DNA from: Vibrio sp. Of7-15
GTDB lineage: Bacteria > Pseudomonadota > Gammaproteobacteria > Enterobacterales > Vibrionaceae
DNA length: 64,000 nucleotides
Assembly: GCF_022347565.1 (NCBI RefSeq)
Contig: NZ_JAKRGH010000016.1
Span: forward strand, 90,840 to 154,839
Direction of reading: 5' to 3'
The translations under genes were made by a program, and so were the position numbers. The notes under the pieces are model-generated. The model had not been told where the DNA came from. It made no database searches and worked only from the letters and a program-made list of their open reading frames with translations. Shown piece after piece: positions 47,705 through 58,706 of the stretch (positions within the stretch are counted from its first letter, which is position 1; every line of letters starts with the position of its first letter).

Positions 47705-48121
47705 ATGAGCTTATTTAATGTTTTCAACGTTACGGGTTCTGCCATGAGTGCAGAATCAGTTCGTCTAAATACCACTTCAAGTAACATGGCAAATGCAGAC
47801 AGCGTAAGTAGTTCAGCAGAACAAACTTACAAAGCTCGCCAAGCCGTGTTTGGTGCGGAATTAAGCCAAGCTAAATACAATCGTAACCCGAGTGTACCGG
47901 TAAAAGTTCTAGGTATTGTTGAGAGTAATAAACCTCTTCGTGCTGAATATAATCCTGATCACCCTATGGCTAATGATGAAGGGTATATTTTTAAACCTAA
48001 CGTTAATGTCATGGAAGAAATGGCAAATATGATATCTGCATCTCGTTCATACCAAACGAATGTTCAAGTTGCGGATGCAAGTAAACAAATGCTGCTGCGT
48101 ACGCTGCAGATGGGTCAATAA
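47705..48121 (+). CDS. flgC: Flagellar proximal rod protein FlgC
   Basis: A 138-residue rod protein with N-terminal SNMANADSVSSSAE and the C-terminal signature NVNVMEEMANMISASRSYQTNV. It packs with FlgB and FlgF in the proximal rod. Starts 3 bp after the flgB stop. Confidence 0.96.
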   Translation: MSLFNVFNVTGSAMSAESVRLNTTSSNMANADSVSSSAEQTYKARQAVFGAELSQAKYNRNPSVPVKVLGIVESNKPLRAEYNPDHPMANDEGYIFKPNVNVMEEMANMISASRSYQTNVQVADASKQMLLRTLQMGQ

Positions 48122-48139
48122 GGATAAGGAGGATACGTT

Positions 48140-48853
48140 ATGGCCGGTATTAACGGCTTAGGTCAGAACGGCTTGTCCTACATTGATCAGCTTAAAGACA
48201 TTCAAGAGAAAAAGCTGAAAGATGAAGGCAAAGTTACAGGTCAAAATGAGCTGAAACAAGAAGATTTCTTGTCTTTGTTAACAAAACAGCTTGCTCAACA
48301 GGATCCATTTAAGCCGGTCGGTAATGACCAGATGATTGCGCAAATGGCATCATTTGCCACCGTCGACGGTATTTCAAAAATGAATTCACAGTTTGATAGC
48401 TTGAATTCATCAATGACATCAAATCAAGCTCTGCAAGCTTCTTCACTTGTTGGGCGTGATGTTTTGGTACCGGGCGCTAAAGGGCTAAAAGGTGCTGACA
48501 TGGGGATGGCTGCTATGGTGAAACTACCACAAGCAGTGAATAACTTGTTTGTTCGTATTGAGAATGAGCAAGGGCAGTTGTTGCGAACCCTGGATGTTGG
48601 TCCAAAGCCTGGCGGTGACACTCGTGTTGAGTGGGATGGAAAAGATGAAAATGGCAACCCATTGCCTGCTGGTCGCTACTCTGTGAAAGCAGGTGGCATG
48701 CTGGATGGGGAAAGCAAGGAGTTTGATGTATCGACATACGCAAACGTCAACAGCGTTCTTCTAGGTAATGGTGATGGTAACGTTCTGCTCAATCTAGCTG
48801 GTTTCGAGTCACCAGTTCGACTAGCTGAAGTGTTAGAAGTTGGCAAAGCATAA
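48140..48853 (+). CDS. flgD: Flagellar hook capping protein FlgD
   Basis: A 237-residue hook-cap protein. The conserved N-terminal block is QEDFLSLLTKQLAQQDPFKP, involved in export and cap function. The C-terminal half is the FlgD Ig-like/Tudor region (VEWDGKDENGNPLPAGRY). It promotes FlgE polymerisation and is not retained in the finished flagellum. Confidence 0.95.
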   Translation: MAGINGLGQNGLSYIDQLKDIQEKKLKDEGKVTGQNELKQEDFLSLLTKQLAQQDPFKPVGNDQMIAQMASFATVDGISKMNSQFDSLNSSMTSNQALQASSLVGRDVLVPGAKGLKGADMGMAAMVKLPQAVNNLFVRIENEQGQLLRTLDVGPKPGGDTRVEWDGKDENGNPLPAGRYSVKAGGMLDGESKEFDVSTYANVNSVLLGNGDGNVLLNLAGFESPVRLAEVLEVGKA

Positions 48854-48878
48854 TAAATAGCTAGATGGGAGATTAGGA

Positions 48879-50183
48879 ATGTCATATGTGGCTTTAAGCG
48901 GTTTATCCGCTGCTCAGAAAGATTTAAATACAACCAGTAATAATATTGCAAATGCCAATACGTATGGCTTTAAAGAGTCTCGTGCGGAATTTGGTGATGT
49001 ATATTCAACATCAATTTTTTCGAATTCAAAAACGGCAACTGGTGGTGGTGCTCAAGCTACTATGGTTGCGCAGCAGTTCCATGAAGGTTCAAGTATTTAT
49101 ACGAATAACCCAATGGATATGCGTATTTCAGGCCAAGGCTTTTTTGCTGTGGCTGGGGATCGTCTTCAACCTGCCGATAATCAACTGACTCGAAATGGTG
49201 CATTCCATCTTGATAAAGAAAATTATATGGTGACGGCGAAAGATGAGTTTTTGCTTGGTTATGAAGTTGATGAAGCAAGTGGTGAAGTTACTTCTTATGA
49301 GCCAAAAGCACTTAAAATTCCTGATCAGTTTGGTAAGCCAAAGCCGTCAGAGAATGTGGAAATTGGATTGAACTTGCCTGCAAATGCAATTGCAAAAGAT
49401 CCAGCTCTGTTCGACATTAACGATCCAGACACCTATAACAAAGCAACGTCAGTAACAACGTATGACTCTCTTGGGCAGCCATACAAAATGACGACTTATT
49501 ATCTAAAAGATGCAACCCAGCCTAACCGCTGGAATGCATTCTATACGTTAACAGACAGTGAAGGTGAGAAGCCGGTAAACATTGCCGCAGGTGATGCAAC
49601 CAATGCGACAGGTCACCTAGGTCACAGCATTGTATTTAACAATGATGGTACAGCACAATCTGTTAACTCTGGCCAACCGATTACGACAGAAGCACTCGGT
49701 GCTGGCGCAGTGCCTATTAATCTTAATGGTGCTGATCCTGCACAGGCCATGAATATTAAATTTAAAGATCCAACGCAATATGCAGCTCCATTTGAAATGC
49801 GTCGTTTTAATGAAGATGGTGCAACCACAGGTTATCTCGCTAAGGTTGATATAGATAGCAAAGGTAGTATTGTTGGAACATATTCAAATGGTGAAGATGT
49901 TACGTTAGGTCGTGTAGCCATGGTACGAGTTGCTAACCAGCAAGGTCTTGCGCAAGAAGGTGGTACTCAGTGGTCTGTGACACAAGGTTCTGGTGGTGCT
50001 GTTTGGGGTGAAGCAAGTCAGGGGGCGTTTGGTGATATTCAAAGTGGTACGATTGAACAATCGAACATTGATATGACTCAAGAGCTAGTTGATTTAATTT
50101 CAGCGCAACGTAACTTCCAAGCTAACTCACGAGCACTTGAAGTGGGTAATCAGCTTCAACAAAATATCTTGCAAATTCGTTAA
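48879..50183 (+). CDS. flgE: Flagellar hook protein FlgE
   Basis: A 434-residue hook subunit. The N-terminal rod-like signature NTTSNNIANANTYGFKESR is followed by a large variable central part and a C-terminal helix beginning VDLISAQRNFQANSRA. Polymers make the curved hook joining rod and filament. A strong terminator follows, so flgFGHIJ is served by a separate promoter or read-through. Confidence 0.96.
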   Translation: MSYVALSGLSAAQKDLNTTSNNIANANTYGFKESRAEFGDVYSTSIFSNSKTATGGGAQATMVAQQFHEGSSIYTNNPMDMRISGQGFFAVAGDRLQPADNQLTRNGAFHLDKENYMVTAKDEFLLGYEVDEASGEVTSYEPKALKIPDQFGKPKPSENVEIGLNLPANAIAKDPALFDINDPDTYNKATSVTTYDSLGQPYKMTTYYLKDATQPNRWNAFYTLTDSEGEKPVNIAAGDATNATGHLGHSIVFNNDGTAQSVNSGQPITTEALGAGAVPINLNGADPAQAMNIKFKDPTQYAAPFEMRRFNEDGATTGYLAKVDIDSKGSIVGTYSNGEDVTLGRVAMVRVANQQGLAQEGGTQWSVTQGSGGAVWGEASQGAFGDIQSGTIEQSNIDMTQELVDLISAQRNFQANSRALEVGNQLQQNILQIR

Positions 50184-50196
50184 ACACTTCTATGCC

Positions 50197-50227
50197 ATTG
50201 CCGCCTAGCTGTAGGCGGCAATTTTTC
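50197..50227 (+). terminator. flgE terminator
   Basis: ATTGCCGCCTA pairs with TAGGCGGCAAT over a 4-nt loop, followed by five T. Placed between flgE and the second sigma-54 promoter. Confidence 0.9.
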
Positions 50228-50313
50228 CCCTTTCTTTTCCCTGCATTTTTCCGTTTTTCTTTTCTTTTTTTTATATCTTGGCATTTATTGTTTAAATTCA
50301 ACGGTTTAAAAAT

Positions 50314-50329
50314 TGGCATGCCATTTGCT
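50314..50329 (+). promoter_or_regulatory. Sigma-54 promoter of flgFGHIJ
   Basis: TGGCATGCCATTTGCT: -24 TGGCAT, -12 TTTGC, GG and GC separated by 10 bases. It lies 35 bp before the flgF start and after the flgE terminator. Confidence 0.87.
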
Positions 50330-50363
50330 TTTATGTCTTTAAGAAGCAATATTGGAGCAAACA

Positions 50364-51113
<750 letters not shown>

Positions 51114-51136
51114 TGGATTTTTAAAGAGGATTTATC

Positions 51137-51925
51137 ATGCATCCAGCATTATGGGTAAGTAAAACAGGTCTTGACGCGCAGCAAACGAATATCTCGACGA
51201 TTTCGAATAACTTAGCGAATGCCTCAACAATTGGTTATAAAAAAAGCCGTGCGGTTTTTGAAGATTTGTTTTATCAGAACGTGAACCAAGCGGGTGGTCA
51301 ATCATCACAGAATACCGAGCTACCGAGTGGCTTAATGCTTGGTGCTGGTTCAAAAGTGGTCGCAACTCAGAAAGTTTTTACGAATGGTAATGCGCAAACG
51401 ACATCAAATAATCTTGATATGATGATCGAAGGTGATGGTTTTTTCCAGGTGCTAATGCCAGACGGTAACATTGGTTATTCACGTAATGGTCAATTTACTT
51501 TAAATGATGAAGGTGCGTTAGTGACGTCAGGCTCAGGCTATCAAGTTCAGCCTGAGATTGTTGTTCCAGAAGATGCCATTCAAGTGACGGTTGGTACAGA
51601 TGGTGAAGTATCCGTACGTTTACGTGGCCAGCAAGAAAACCAAGTCATTGGTCAAATTACGACGGTAGACTTTATTAACCCAGGTGGTCTTGAGCCGATT
51701 GGTCAAAACCTATACCTACCAACAGGGGCGAGTGGAGATCCACAAGAAGGTGTTCCGGGCTTAGAAGGTTTAGGTGCTATCCGCCAATCTATGTTGGAAA
51801 CATCGAATGTAAACGTAACCGAAGAATTAGTTAATATGATTGAAGCTCAGCGCGTTTATGAAATGAACTCTAAAGTGATTTCATCTGTCGATAAGATGAT
51901 GAGCTTTGTTAATCAGCAGCTTTAA
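51137..51925 (+). CDS. flgG: Flagellar distal rod protein FlgG
   Basis: A 262-residue distal rod protein. N-terminal [20 protein letters not shown] and C-terminal [20 protein letters not shown] motifs are those of FlgG. It forms the driveshaft that passes through the L and P rings. It follows flgF by 23 bp. Confidence 0.97.
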   Translation: MHPALWVSKTGLDAQQTNISTISNNLANASTIGYKKSRAVFEDLFYQNVNQAGGQSSQNTELPSGLMLGAGSKVVATQKVFTNGNAQTTSNNLDMMIEGDGFFQVLMPDGNIGYSRNGQFTLNDEGALVTSGSGYQVQPEIVVPEDAIQVTVGTDGEVSVRLRGQQENQVIGQITTVDFINPGGLEPIGQNLYLPTGASGDPQEGVPGLEGLGAIRQSMLETSNVNVTEELVNMIEAQRVYEMNSKVISSVDKMMSFVNQQL

Positions 51926-51948
51926 TTTGTAGTAAAAAGGCCACTATT

Positions 51949-52722
51949 ATGAAACGTCTCCTTTGTCTCGCCACTGTCATTTCATTGTCTGGTTGCATGG
52001 CTCCACCTCAAGAAGGTGATGATGTCAGCTCCGCTACGACTATTGTAGATGCGATTGAGGGTGATAAAGCACAAGAAGCAGACACAGGTATTATTGGATC
52101 GTTGCGTGGCCGTGAAGATCCCGTTGCTGGAGATCCAGCTTGGGCTCCAATTCACCCAAACAAAAAGCCAGAGCATTATGCCGCTGCAACAGGTTCGCTG
52201 TTTAATATTGATCACGCTTCTAACTTATACGATGACTCAAAGCCGCATGGCATTGGTGATATTGTCACGGTGTTGCTAGCTGAAAATACCAAGGCGGCAA
52301 AAAGTGCAGATGCGGATTTAGCAAAATCTAACGATGCCAGTATGGATCCTTTGAACGTAGGTGGGCAAGAATTAACGGTTGGTGACTATAATTTCTCCTA
52401 CGAGCTAAGTAATGAAAATACATTTAGTGGCAATAGTTCAGCCAATCAGAGTAACAGTATCTCTGGCTCTATTACGGTAGAGGTCATTGAAGTGTTATCT
52501 AATGGTAACTTGATCATACGTGGTGAAAAGTGGTTAACGCTAAATACAGGGGATGAATATATCCGTGTGAGCGGCACGATTCGTCCTGATGATATTAGCT
52601 TTGAAAATACCATAGCATCTACTCGTATTTCTAATGCACGTATTCAGTACTCTGGCACTGGTGATCAGCAAGATATGCAAGAGCCAGGTTTCTTGGCACG
52701 TTTCTTTAATGTGTCATTATAG
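51949..52722 (+). CDS. flgH: Flagellar L-ring lipoprotein FlgH
   Basis: A 257-residue outer-membrane lipoprotein with lipobox LSGC (Cys18). The conserved central block is [20 protein letters not shown] and the C-terminal portion [20 protein letters not shown]. It forms the L ring bushing in the outer membrane. Confidence 0.96.
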   Translation: MKRLLCLATVISLSGCMAPPQEGDDVSSATTIVDAIEGDKAQEADTGIIGSLRGREDPVAGDPAWAPIHPNKKPEHYAAATGSLFNIDHASNLYDDSKPHGIGDIVTVLLAENTKAAKSADADLAKSNDASMDPLNVGGQELTVGDYNFSYELSNENTFSGNSSANQSNSISGSITVEVIEVLSNGNLIIRGEKWLTLNTGDEYIRVSGTIRPDDISFENTIASTRISNARIQYSGTGDQQDMQEPGFLARFFNVSL

Positions 52723-52749
52723 TAATAACAAATCAATCGGAGTTCTGAC

Positions 52750-53847
52750 GTGAAAAATTGGTTACAAAGCTTGTTACTCAGTTTGGTGGTTATTAGTGTT
52801 ATGCCTGCTCATGCCGCTAGAATCAAAGACGTTTCTAAAGTTGCAGGAGTACGTTCTAACCAATTGGTTGGTTATGGACTAGTAATGGGCTTACCTGGAA
52901 CGGGTGAGTCAACGCCATTTACTGATCAAAGCTTCAATGCCATGTTGCAAAACTTTGGCATTCAATTACCACCGGGTACCAAACCTAAAACCAAAAATGT
53001 GGCAGCGGTAATTGTCACGGCTGAGCTTCCAGCCTTTTCAAAACAAGGCCAATTAGTTGATGTTACGGTTTCTTCCGTAGGTTCAGCAAAAAGCTTACGT
53101 GGTGGTACATTACTGCAGACTTTTTTGAAAGGCTTAGATGGTCAGACTTATGCTATTGCACAAGGTAGTCTTGTGGTTAGTGGGTTCAGCGCTGAAGGGG
53201 CTGATGGGTCAAAGATTGTAGGTAATAACCCAACAGTTGGGCGTATTTCTGCTGGTGCTATTGTTGAACGTGAAGTTCCAAACCCATTTGGTCGTGGCGA
53301 CTTTATTACTTTTAACTTATTTGAGTCGGATTTTACAACAGCTCAGCGTATGGCTGATGCGGTGAATAACTTCTTAGGGCCAAATATGGCTTCAGCTGTT
53401 GATGCAACTTCAATTCGTGTTCGAGCTCCACGAGATATTAGCCAACGAGTTGCGTTTTTATCTGTTGTAGAAAACGTAGAATTTAATCCAGCAGATGGCT
53501 CAGCCAAGATTATTGTAAACTCTCGCACGGGCACGATTGTGGTCGGCAAACACGTGAAGTTACGAGCGGCTGCGGTAACCCATGGTGGGATGACCGTGGC
53601 GATTAAAGAAAATCTAGAAGTAAGCCAGCCAAATGCACTTGCTGGTGGAGAGACGGTTGTTGTACCTAATACGGACATCGAGGTAACCGAAGAGCAGGGT
53701 AAAATGTTTAAATTTGAGCCTGGTCTAACACTGGATGATCTTGTACGAGCAGTAAACGAAGTAGGGGCGGCACCTTCTGACTTAATGGCTATCCTTCAGG
53801 CACTGAAACAAGCAGGTGCTATTGAAGGTCAACTGATTATTATTTAA
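52750..53847 (+). CDS. flgI: Flagellar P-ring protein FlgI
   Basis: A 365-residue periplasmic protein. Signal peptide cleaved near AHA-AR (residue about 22), then [20 protein letters not shown], typical of FlgI. It assembles as the P ring around the rod with help from FlgA. The GTG start at 52750 has CGGAG upstream. flgJ follows 2 bp later. Confidence 0.97.
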   Translation: MKNWLQSLLLSLVVISVMPAHAARIKDVSKVAGVRSNQLVGYGLVMGLPGTGESTPFTDQSFNAMLQNFGIQLPPGTKPKTKNVAAVIVTAELPAFSKQGQLVDVTVSSVGSAKSLRGGTLLQTFLKGLDGQTYAIAQGSLVVSGFSAEGADGSKIVGNNPTVGRISAGAIVEREVPNPFGRGDFITFNLFESDFTTAQRMADAVNNFLGPNMASAVDATSIRVRAPRDISQRVAFLSVVENVEFNPADGSAKIIVNSRTGTIVVGKHVKLRAAAVTHGGMTVAIKENLEVSQPNALAGGETVVVPNTDIEVTEEQGKMFKFEPGLTLDDLVRAVNEVGAAPSDLMAILQALKQAGAIEGQLIII

Positions 53848-53849
53848 TT

Positions 53850-54812
53850 ATGATAAATAACACGAATAACATTCAAGATGTTGGTTTCATCCATGATGTG
53901 GGTGGGTTAGACAAGTTACGCCAACAAGCGGTTGATGAAAGCTCTGATGGGCAAAGTAAGGCTCTAAGAGCTGCGGCTGAACAATTTGAAGGTATTTTTA
54001 CTCAAATGCTGTTTAAGTCAATGCGTGATGCTAATTCTGCTTTCAACTCAGACTTAATGACCAGTCAAAACCAGAAGTTTTTTGAGCAAATGCGAGATGA
54101 TCAAATGGCATCAGAGCTTAGTTCATCTGGTTCGTTAGGCCTTGCTGATATGATTGTGGCCCAACTTGGAGGCCAAGCAGCAGCTCAAGAGGAAGTGTCA
54201 ACTCGGCGTATTATGCGTAATGCGGCAATGGATAGCAGCCTTCGTCTGCCTGTTGACCGTGATATTGCCCAAAAGGCGGCAGATGATGCAATGCAAGTAA
54301 TGGCCGCAGGTGGTACATCCGCTGCTTCTCGTTCACAAAGCCGTTCATTTAATTCTCCAGAAGATTTTGTTACCTCCATGAAGCCATACGCTGAAAAAGC
54401 AGGGCGAGCACTGGGTGTGGATCCTGCTATTTTGTTAGCTCAGGCCGCGTTAGAAACCGGATGGGGCAAAAAAGTTGTTAAAAATTCCCTAGGCACCAGT
54501 AATAACCTGTTCAATATTAAAGCTGATCGTCGGTGGGAAGGAGGGAAAGTTGCCACCCAGACACTCGAATTCCACAATGGTATTCCGGTTCAGGAGACGG
54601 CTGCCTTTCGTTCTTACGATGATTACCAAGCTAGCTTTAACGACTATGTGAGTTTTCTTCATAATAACCCTCGTTATGAAAAAGCACTGCAAAACACCAG
54701 TAATCCTGAGTCGTTTATTCGTGGTATTCATTCTGCAGGTTATGCAACAGACCCTAAATATTCAGAAAAAGTGCTACAGGTTATGGGGCGTGTTAATCAG
54801 ATCTTAGAGTAA
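53850..54812 (+). CDS. flgJ: Flagellar rod cap/muramidase FlgJ
   Basis: A 320-residue bifunctional protein. The N-terminal domain (about 30-110; LRAAAEQFEGIFTQMLFKSM) is the rod scaffolding cap; the C-terminal domain (about 165-320) is a glucosaminidase/GH73 that opens peptidoglycan. The catalytic Glu is in AALETGWGKK and the second motif is YDDYQASFNDYVSFL. Confidence 0.96.
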   Translation: MINNTNNIQDVGFIHDVGGLDKLRQQAVDESSDGQSKALRAAAEQFEGIFTQMLFKSMRDANSAFNSDLMTSQNQKFFEQMRDDQMASELSSSGSLGLADMIVAQLGGQAAAQEEVSTRRIMRNAAMDSSLRLPVDRDIAQKAADDAMQVMAAGGTSAASRSQSRSFNSPEDFVTSMKPYAEKAGRALGVDPAILLAQAALETGWGKKVVKNSLGTSNNLFNIKADRRWEGGKVATQTLEFHNGIPVQETAAFRSYDDYQASFNDYVSFLHNNPRYEKALQNTSNPESFIRGIHSAGYATDPKYSEKVLQVMGRVNQILE

Positions 54813-54910
54813 CGGTAACTGCAAAGTGCTACACACTTTAGTGCTAAGAAGGTATGAAATTCCTTAGTTCTCCTTAATGTAGTCTCCTTGTTTAAAGTCA
54901 ATTCCATTAG

Positions 54911-54943
54911 AATCCTGTCATTGTTTCCTGGCAGGATTTTTTT
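54911..54943 (+). terminator. flgJ terminator overlapping the next ribosome site
   Basis: AATCCTG pairs with CAGGATT over a loop of about 16 nt (AATCCTGTC...GGCAGGATT), followed by seven T. The 3' arm contains AGGA, which is also the only Shine-Dalgarno for the ATG at 54944, and the T tract ends exactly at that ATG. Confidence 0.8.
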
Positions 54944-55384
54944 ATGGAAGAACAAAGCCTAAAAGCTCAATCAATTTCTAGTCAAAATGATGATATTAGG
55001 TGTGATCCTTTTATATCAAAACTGCTTGAACGCATGCCGAATGATGTGAGTGATAGCTTTAGTGAAAAACAACTCAGTTATTTGAAAACGGCAATTGGTG
55101 CGAGAAGCTGGGGCCAGCATCGGGTTGATTTGCGTGGCACTATTGGTTTATTTCATTGGCGCTATTACTTTGTATTCTTATTTGGACGTAACCGCCGTGA
55201 GCTTAGCCGATTAGAAAATCAGCTGACGTTGTGGGGTAAAGCGGCATTTCTTACTTTGTTCCTGTCTGTTTCAACCATTCTTGGTCTGGTCATTCTCTAT
55301 TTATTAAAGTCGGCGGCAGGAATAGACATTTTTCCTAATTTCTCTTTTGGTTTATGGGGATGGTTTCAAGAGGAATTCTTGTAA
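54944..55384 (+). CDS. Small membrane protein inserted between flgJ and flgK, unrecognised
   Basis: A 146-residue protein. The N-terminal part is soluble, with DPFISKLLERMPNDVSDSFS and QLSYLKTAIGARSWGQHRVD; a membrane-proximal amphipathic segment HWRYYFVFLFGRNRRELSRL is followed by a membrane helix (about 98-120). The motif of a His-x-Val-Asp and RYYFV-x-x-x-GR-x-RR resembles a domain seen in many alteromonad/vibrio proteins without known function. Neither a flagellar export signal nor a rod motif is present. It is the only gene here not clearly flagellar; co-location suggests but does not prove a flagellar role. Confidence 0.7.
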   Translation: MEEQSLKAQSISSQNDDIRCDPFISKLLERMPNDVSDSFSEKQLSYLKTAIGARSWGQHRVDLRGTIGLFHWRYYFVFLFGRNRRELSRLENQLTLWGKAAFLTLFLSVSTILGLVILYLLKSAAGIDIFPNFSFGLWGWFQEEFL

Positions 55385-55490
55385 GGTTTCGAATCTGTTT
55401 TATCGAGTATGGGCGGCAAATAGCTGCCTTTACTATATAGACTTTACTTTAACTTTTTGAAATTTAACAAAATTAACTTATTTTTTCATG

Positions 55491-55506
55491 TGGCACATAA
55501 ATTGCT
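55491..55506 (+). promoter_or_regulatory. Sigma-54 promoter of flgKL
   Basis: TGGCACATAAATTGCT is a near-perfect sigma-54 site (TGGCAC, 5 bases, TTGC). It lies about 50 bp before flgK. Confidence 0.92.
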
Positions 55507-55557
55507 AAGTAAGTGATGTTAGGATAATTTTCGCTTATTTTGTTATTTGGAGGCAAC

Positions 55558-57438
55558 ATGGGATTTGATCTGCTTAATTTGGGTACACAAGGTGTACTTA
55601 CGGCGCAAAGGCAGCTCAATACGACGGGTCATAATATTAACAATGTTAATACTAAAGGCTATAGTCGTCAGTCTGTTATCCAAGATACGAACAAAGCACA
55701 TTGGTATGCAGGCAACAATTATGGTGCTGGTGTTCATGTTGCCAATGTTCGCCGATCTTTCGATCAGTTTGCAATTAATGAACTGAATCTTTCAACAACC
55801 AATCTTAATTATTCAATGGACACTGAGGCAAACCTCGATGTTTTGAATAATATGCTATCGTCACTTTCAGCGAAAAAAATCCCAGAAAATATTAATGATT
55901 GGTTTGATGCAGTAAAAACCTTAGCGGACAGTCCTAACGAAATTGGTGCGCGTAAAGTTGTTCTTGAAAAGTCTCGTTTAGTCTCTCAAAGTTTAAATGA
56001 TTTCCATGATACGGTTCGTCAGCAAAATGACGATACCAATAAAAAAATGGATCTTGTTGTAGAGCGTATGAATAGCATCGCTGAAGAGCTGAAAGGCATT
56101 CATAAAATGATGGTGAAAACGCCAGGTCCGCATAACGATTTAATGGATCGTCACCAAAAACTGATTCATGAGTTGTCAGAGTACACAAAAGTTACCATTA
56201 CTCCTCGAAACAATGAAAACTCTTTTAATATTCTTATCGGTACTGGTCATACATTGGTGTCTGGTACTGAATCTAGTACGTTAAAAATGATCCCAGGCAA
56301 GCCTGATCCTCAACAACGTCGTTTGGCCATGATTGAAGGGGAAGGTGTAAAAGCGATTCAGCATGACAGTATTGGTGGTAAGTTGGCTTCGCTGTTTGAA
56401 TTGCGTGATAAAACCATTCCTCACATTATGGATGAGCTTGGTCGTGTGGCGATTGGTTTTACGGGTGAGGTAAACCGCTTACAAGGGCAGGCTATCGACC
56501 TACGTGGTAATGTTGGTAGTGTGATGTTCAGTGATATTAACTCTGAGATTGCAGCCAAAGAACGTGCTGTAATTAGCGGTAATTCAAGTGCCGATGTTAG
56601 TGTATATATCGATGATATCAGTATGCTTAAAGCTGGCGATTACACCCTTAAATACGACGGTAGCCAATACACAATTACAAAACCAACAGGTGAAGTTCAA
56701 AAAGTAGAACCATCAGGTAGCCCATCAACAGTGCTGATTGATGGTATGCGAGTGCAAATTGATAGTTCTCTCTCGGCAGGCGAGCGTGTGTTATTAAGAC
56801 CTTCACGTTCAGCAGCTGCTGCTATGCAATTGGCCATGAACGATCCTGAGAAAATTGCCGCTCAAAGCTACATGAGTTCAGAGACCTTTGCTCAAGGCAC
56901 TGCTGATTTTAGAGTATTAGAAGCTGGTAACCTAAAAGAATTTCAAGTTGTCGTGTCTCCGGCAGCTAATCAGTTTGCAGTACTTGATATGAAAGGCAAA
57001 ATTTTACTTCAACCGCAACCGTATCCGCCAGAAGGACCGATTACTGTTGATGGTACTACTTTTGAATTGAGCTCTGGTGCTTTGCCAAATGACAAGTTTG
57101 CGGTAAACCTTGTCCCTTCTGAAGGTGATAACGGCAACTTACTGTTAATGCAAAATATTCAGACAAATAAAGTAATGGATGAAGGCCGCTCAACGGTTAT
57201 CGATTTGTATGAAAACCTCAATACAGAAATGGGCTTAAAAAAGGCAACGGCAACGAGATTAAAAGAAGTTTCACGGGTAGAGAATGAAGCGGCACAAAGC
57301 CGTGTAGCCTCTGTTTCCGGTGTGAACTTAGATGAAGAAGCCGCCAATATGATGAAATTTCAGCAAGCATATATGGCGTCTTCAAGAATCATGACAGCGG
57401 CAAATGAGACATTTGACACGCTATTGCGTATGTCTTAG
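55558..57438 (+). CDS. flgK: Hook-filament junction protein FlgK (HAP1)
   Basis: A 626-residue hook-associated protein. N-terminal TGHNINNVNTKGYSRQSV and C-terminal NLDEEAANMMKFQQAYMASS are those of FlgK. The central region (about 330-470) is variable. The ATG at 55558 follows TTGGAGG; an upstream start at 55540 lacks one. FlgK and FlgL are exported with chaperone FlgN. Confidence 0.96.
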   Translation: MGFDLLNLGTQGVLTAQRQLNTTGHNINNVNTKGYSRQSVIQDTNKAHWYAGNNYGAGVHVANVRRSFDQFAINELNLSTTNLNYSMDTEANLDVLNNMLSSLSAKKIPENINDWFDAVKTLADSPNEIGARKVVLEKSRLVSQSLNDFHDTVRQQNDDTNKKMDLVVERMNSIAEELKGIHKMMVKTPGPHNDLMDRHQKLIHELSEYTKVTITPRNNENSFNILIGTGHTLVSGTESSTLKMIPGKPDPQQRRLAMIEGEGVKAIQHDSIGGKLASLFELRDKTIPHIMDELGRVAIGFTGEVNRLQGQAIDLRGNVGSVMFSDINSEIAAKERAVISGNSSADVSVYIDDISMLKAGDYTLKYDGSQYTITKPTGEVQKVEPSGSPSTVLIDGMRVQIDSSLSAGERVLLRPSRSAAAAMQLAMNDPEKIAAQSYMSSETFAQGTADFRVLEAGNLKEFQVVVSPAANQFAVLDMKGKILLQPQPYPPEGPITVDGTTFELSSGALPNDKFAVNLVPSEGDNGNLLLMQNIQTNKVMDEGRSTVIDLYENLNTEMGLKKATATRLKEVSRVENEAAQSRVASVSGVNLDEEAANMMKFQQAYMASSRIMTAANETFDTLLRMS

Positions 57439-57456
57439 TAGAAGGAATGTTGCTGT

Positions 57457-58650
57457 ATGCTAAACCGAATTTCAAGTTTTCATAATTACCAGTCAGTGCA
57501 GAATGACATTATGCGCCAAGAAGCAAAAGTGCATAAAAATCATGCTCAACTGGCCTCAGGTAAAAAATTGCTCACTGCGGGGGATGATCCTGTTGCAGCA
57601 TTGTATGCACAGAACATTAAGCAACAAACAACAGAAGTGAAGCAATATCTAGATGCGATTATTTTAGGGCGAAATCGTCTGAATCGTCATGAAGTTGCGA
57701 TTACCAATGCAGAGCAATTTACTGATGAAGCTAAACGGCAAGTCATGGAAATGATCAATGGTTCATTGTCTGATGAAGATCGCATTGCTCATGGCCAGGA
57801 TCTAAAAGGCTTGTTTGATAACATGCTGAATCTGACGAATACCCAAGATGAATCGGGCAACTATATTTTTTCTGGTACTAAGCCTAAGACACAGCCTTTT
57901 TTTCGTGATAACGATGGCAGCGTAAGTTATGCGGGTGATGACTATCAGCGTAAAGTTAAGGTTTCTGGCGCGATCGAAGTTCCAGTTAATGATGCGGGCA
58001 GTAAGTTATTTATGGAGGTCGAAAATCCATATGGTGACTTTGATCCTCAGTACGCATTAGGAGAGGGGTCGACTTTGCTGCTCTCGAATGCAAAAAACAA
58101 TGACTTTAACGATGATGCGATTTATAGCGTTCGATTTACAGCGGCTGAAGACGGCAAATACAACTATGAGTTATCTCAGAATGGCTCCGTTGTAGATAAT
58201 GCTAGGTTTGATCCAAGCACTGGGATCAAGTGGGGCTCTGTATCGATTAGTGTTCGTGGTGAAATGAAATCTGGTGATACCATCACTCTTGAGCCACAAC
58301 GGACATTTAGTGTGTTTGATAGCTTTAAGCGAGCTGGTGAGTTAGCCACAACGTCAGTATCCGATGCATCGGCAACTGCTGAATTACACCAAGTGACAGA
58401 GCAGTTTCATGCCGCATTTATTCATTTGAACCAAGCTAGGGCAGATGTGGGCTCTCGTCAGATGACATTAGACAACCAAGAAAATCAACACGAAGATTAT
58501 AAATTAACGCTAAGTCGTTCTCTAAGTAGTATTGAAGACTTGGATTATGCTCAAGCCGTGATTGATTTTAATGAAAATACGTTAGCCCTCAAAGCTTCCC
58601 AACAGGCCTTTGGTAAAGTGAAAGACTTGACTTTATTTAATTACATTTAA
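57457..58650 (+). CDS. flgL: Hook-filament junction protein FlgL (HAP3)
   Basis: A 397-residue flagellin-like junction protein. N-terminal NDIMRQEAKVHKNHAQLASG and DDPVAALYAQNIK; C-terminal ALKASQQAFGKVKDLTLFNY. It lies between FlgK and filament. It starts 18 bp after flgK and ends at a terminator. Confidence 0.95.
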   Translation: MLNRISSFHNYQSVQNDIMRQEAKVHKNHAQLASGKKLLTAGDDPVAALYAQNIKQQTTEVKQYLDAIILGRNRLNRHEVAITNAEQFTDEAKRQVMEMINGSLSDEDRIAHGQDLKGLFDNMLNLTNTQDESGNYIFSGTKPKTQPFFRDNDGSVSYAGDDYQRKVKVSGAIEVPVNDAGSKLFMEVENPYGDFDPQYALGEGSTLLLSNAKNNDFNDDAIYSVRFTAAEDGKYNYELSQNGSVVDNARFDPSTGIKWGSVSISVRGEMKSGDTITLEPQRTFSVFDSFKRAGELATTSVSDASATAELHQVTEQFHAAFIHLNQARADVGSRQMTLDNQENQHEDYKLTLSRSLSSIEDLDYAQAVIDFNENTLALKASQQAFGKVKDLTLFNYI

Positions 58651-58670
58651 CGTTCAATCTGGTTTTATTA

Positions 58671-58706
58671 AAACACCTCCGCTTTTTAGTGGAGGTGTTT
58701 TTTTAT
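58671..58706 (+). terminator. flgKL terminator
   Basis: AAACACCTCC pairs with GGAGGTGTTT across a 10-nt loop, followed by seven T. Confidence 0.9.
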
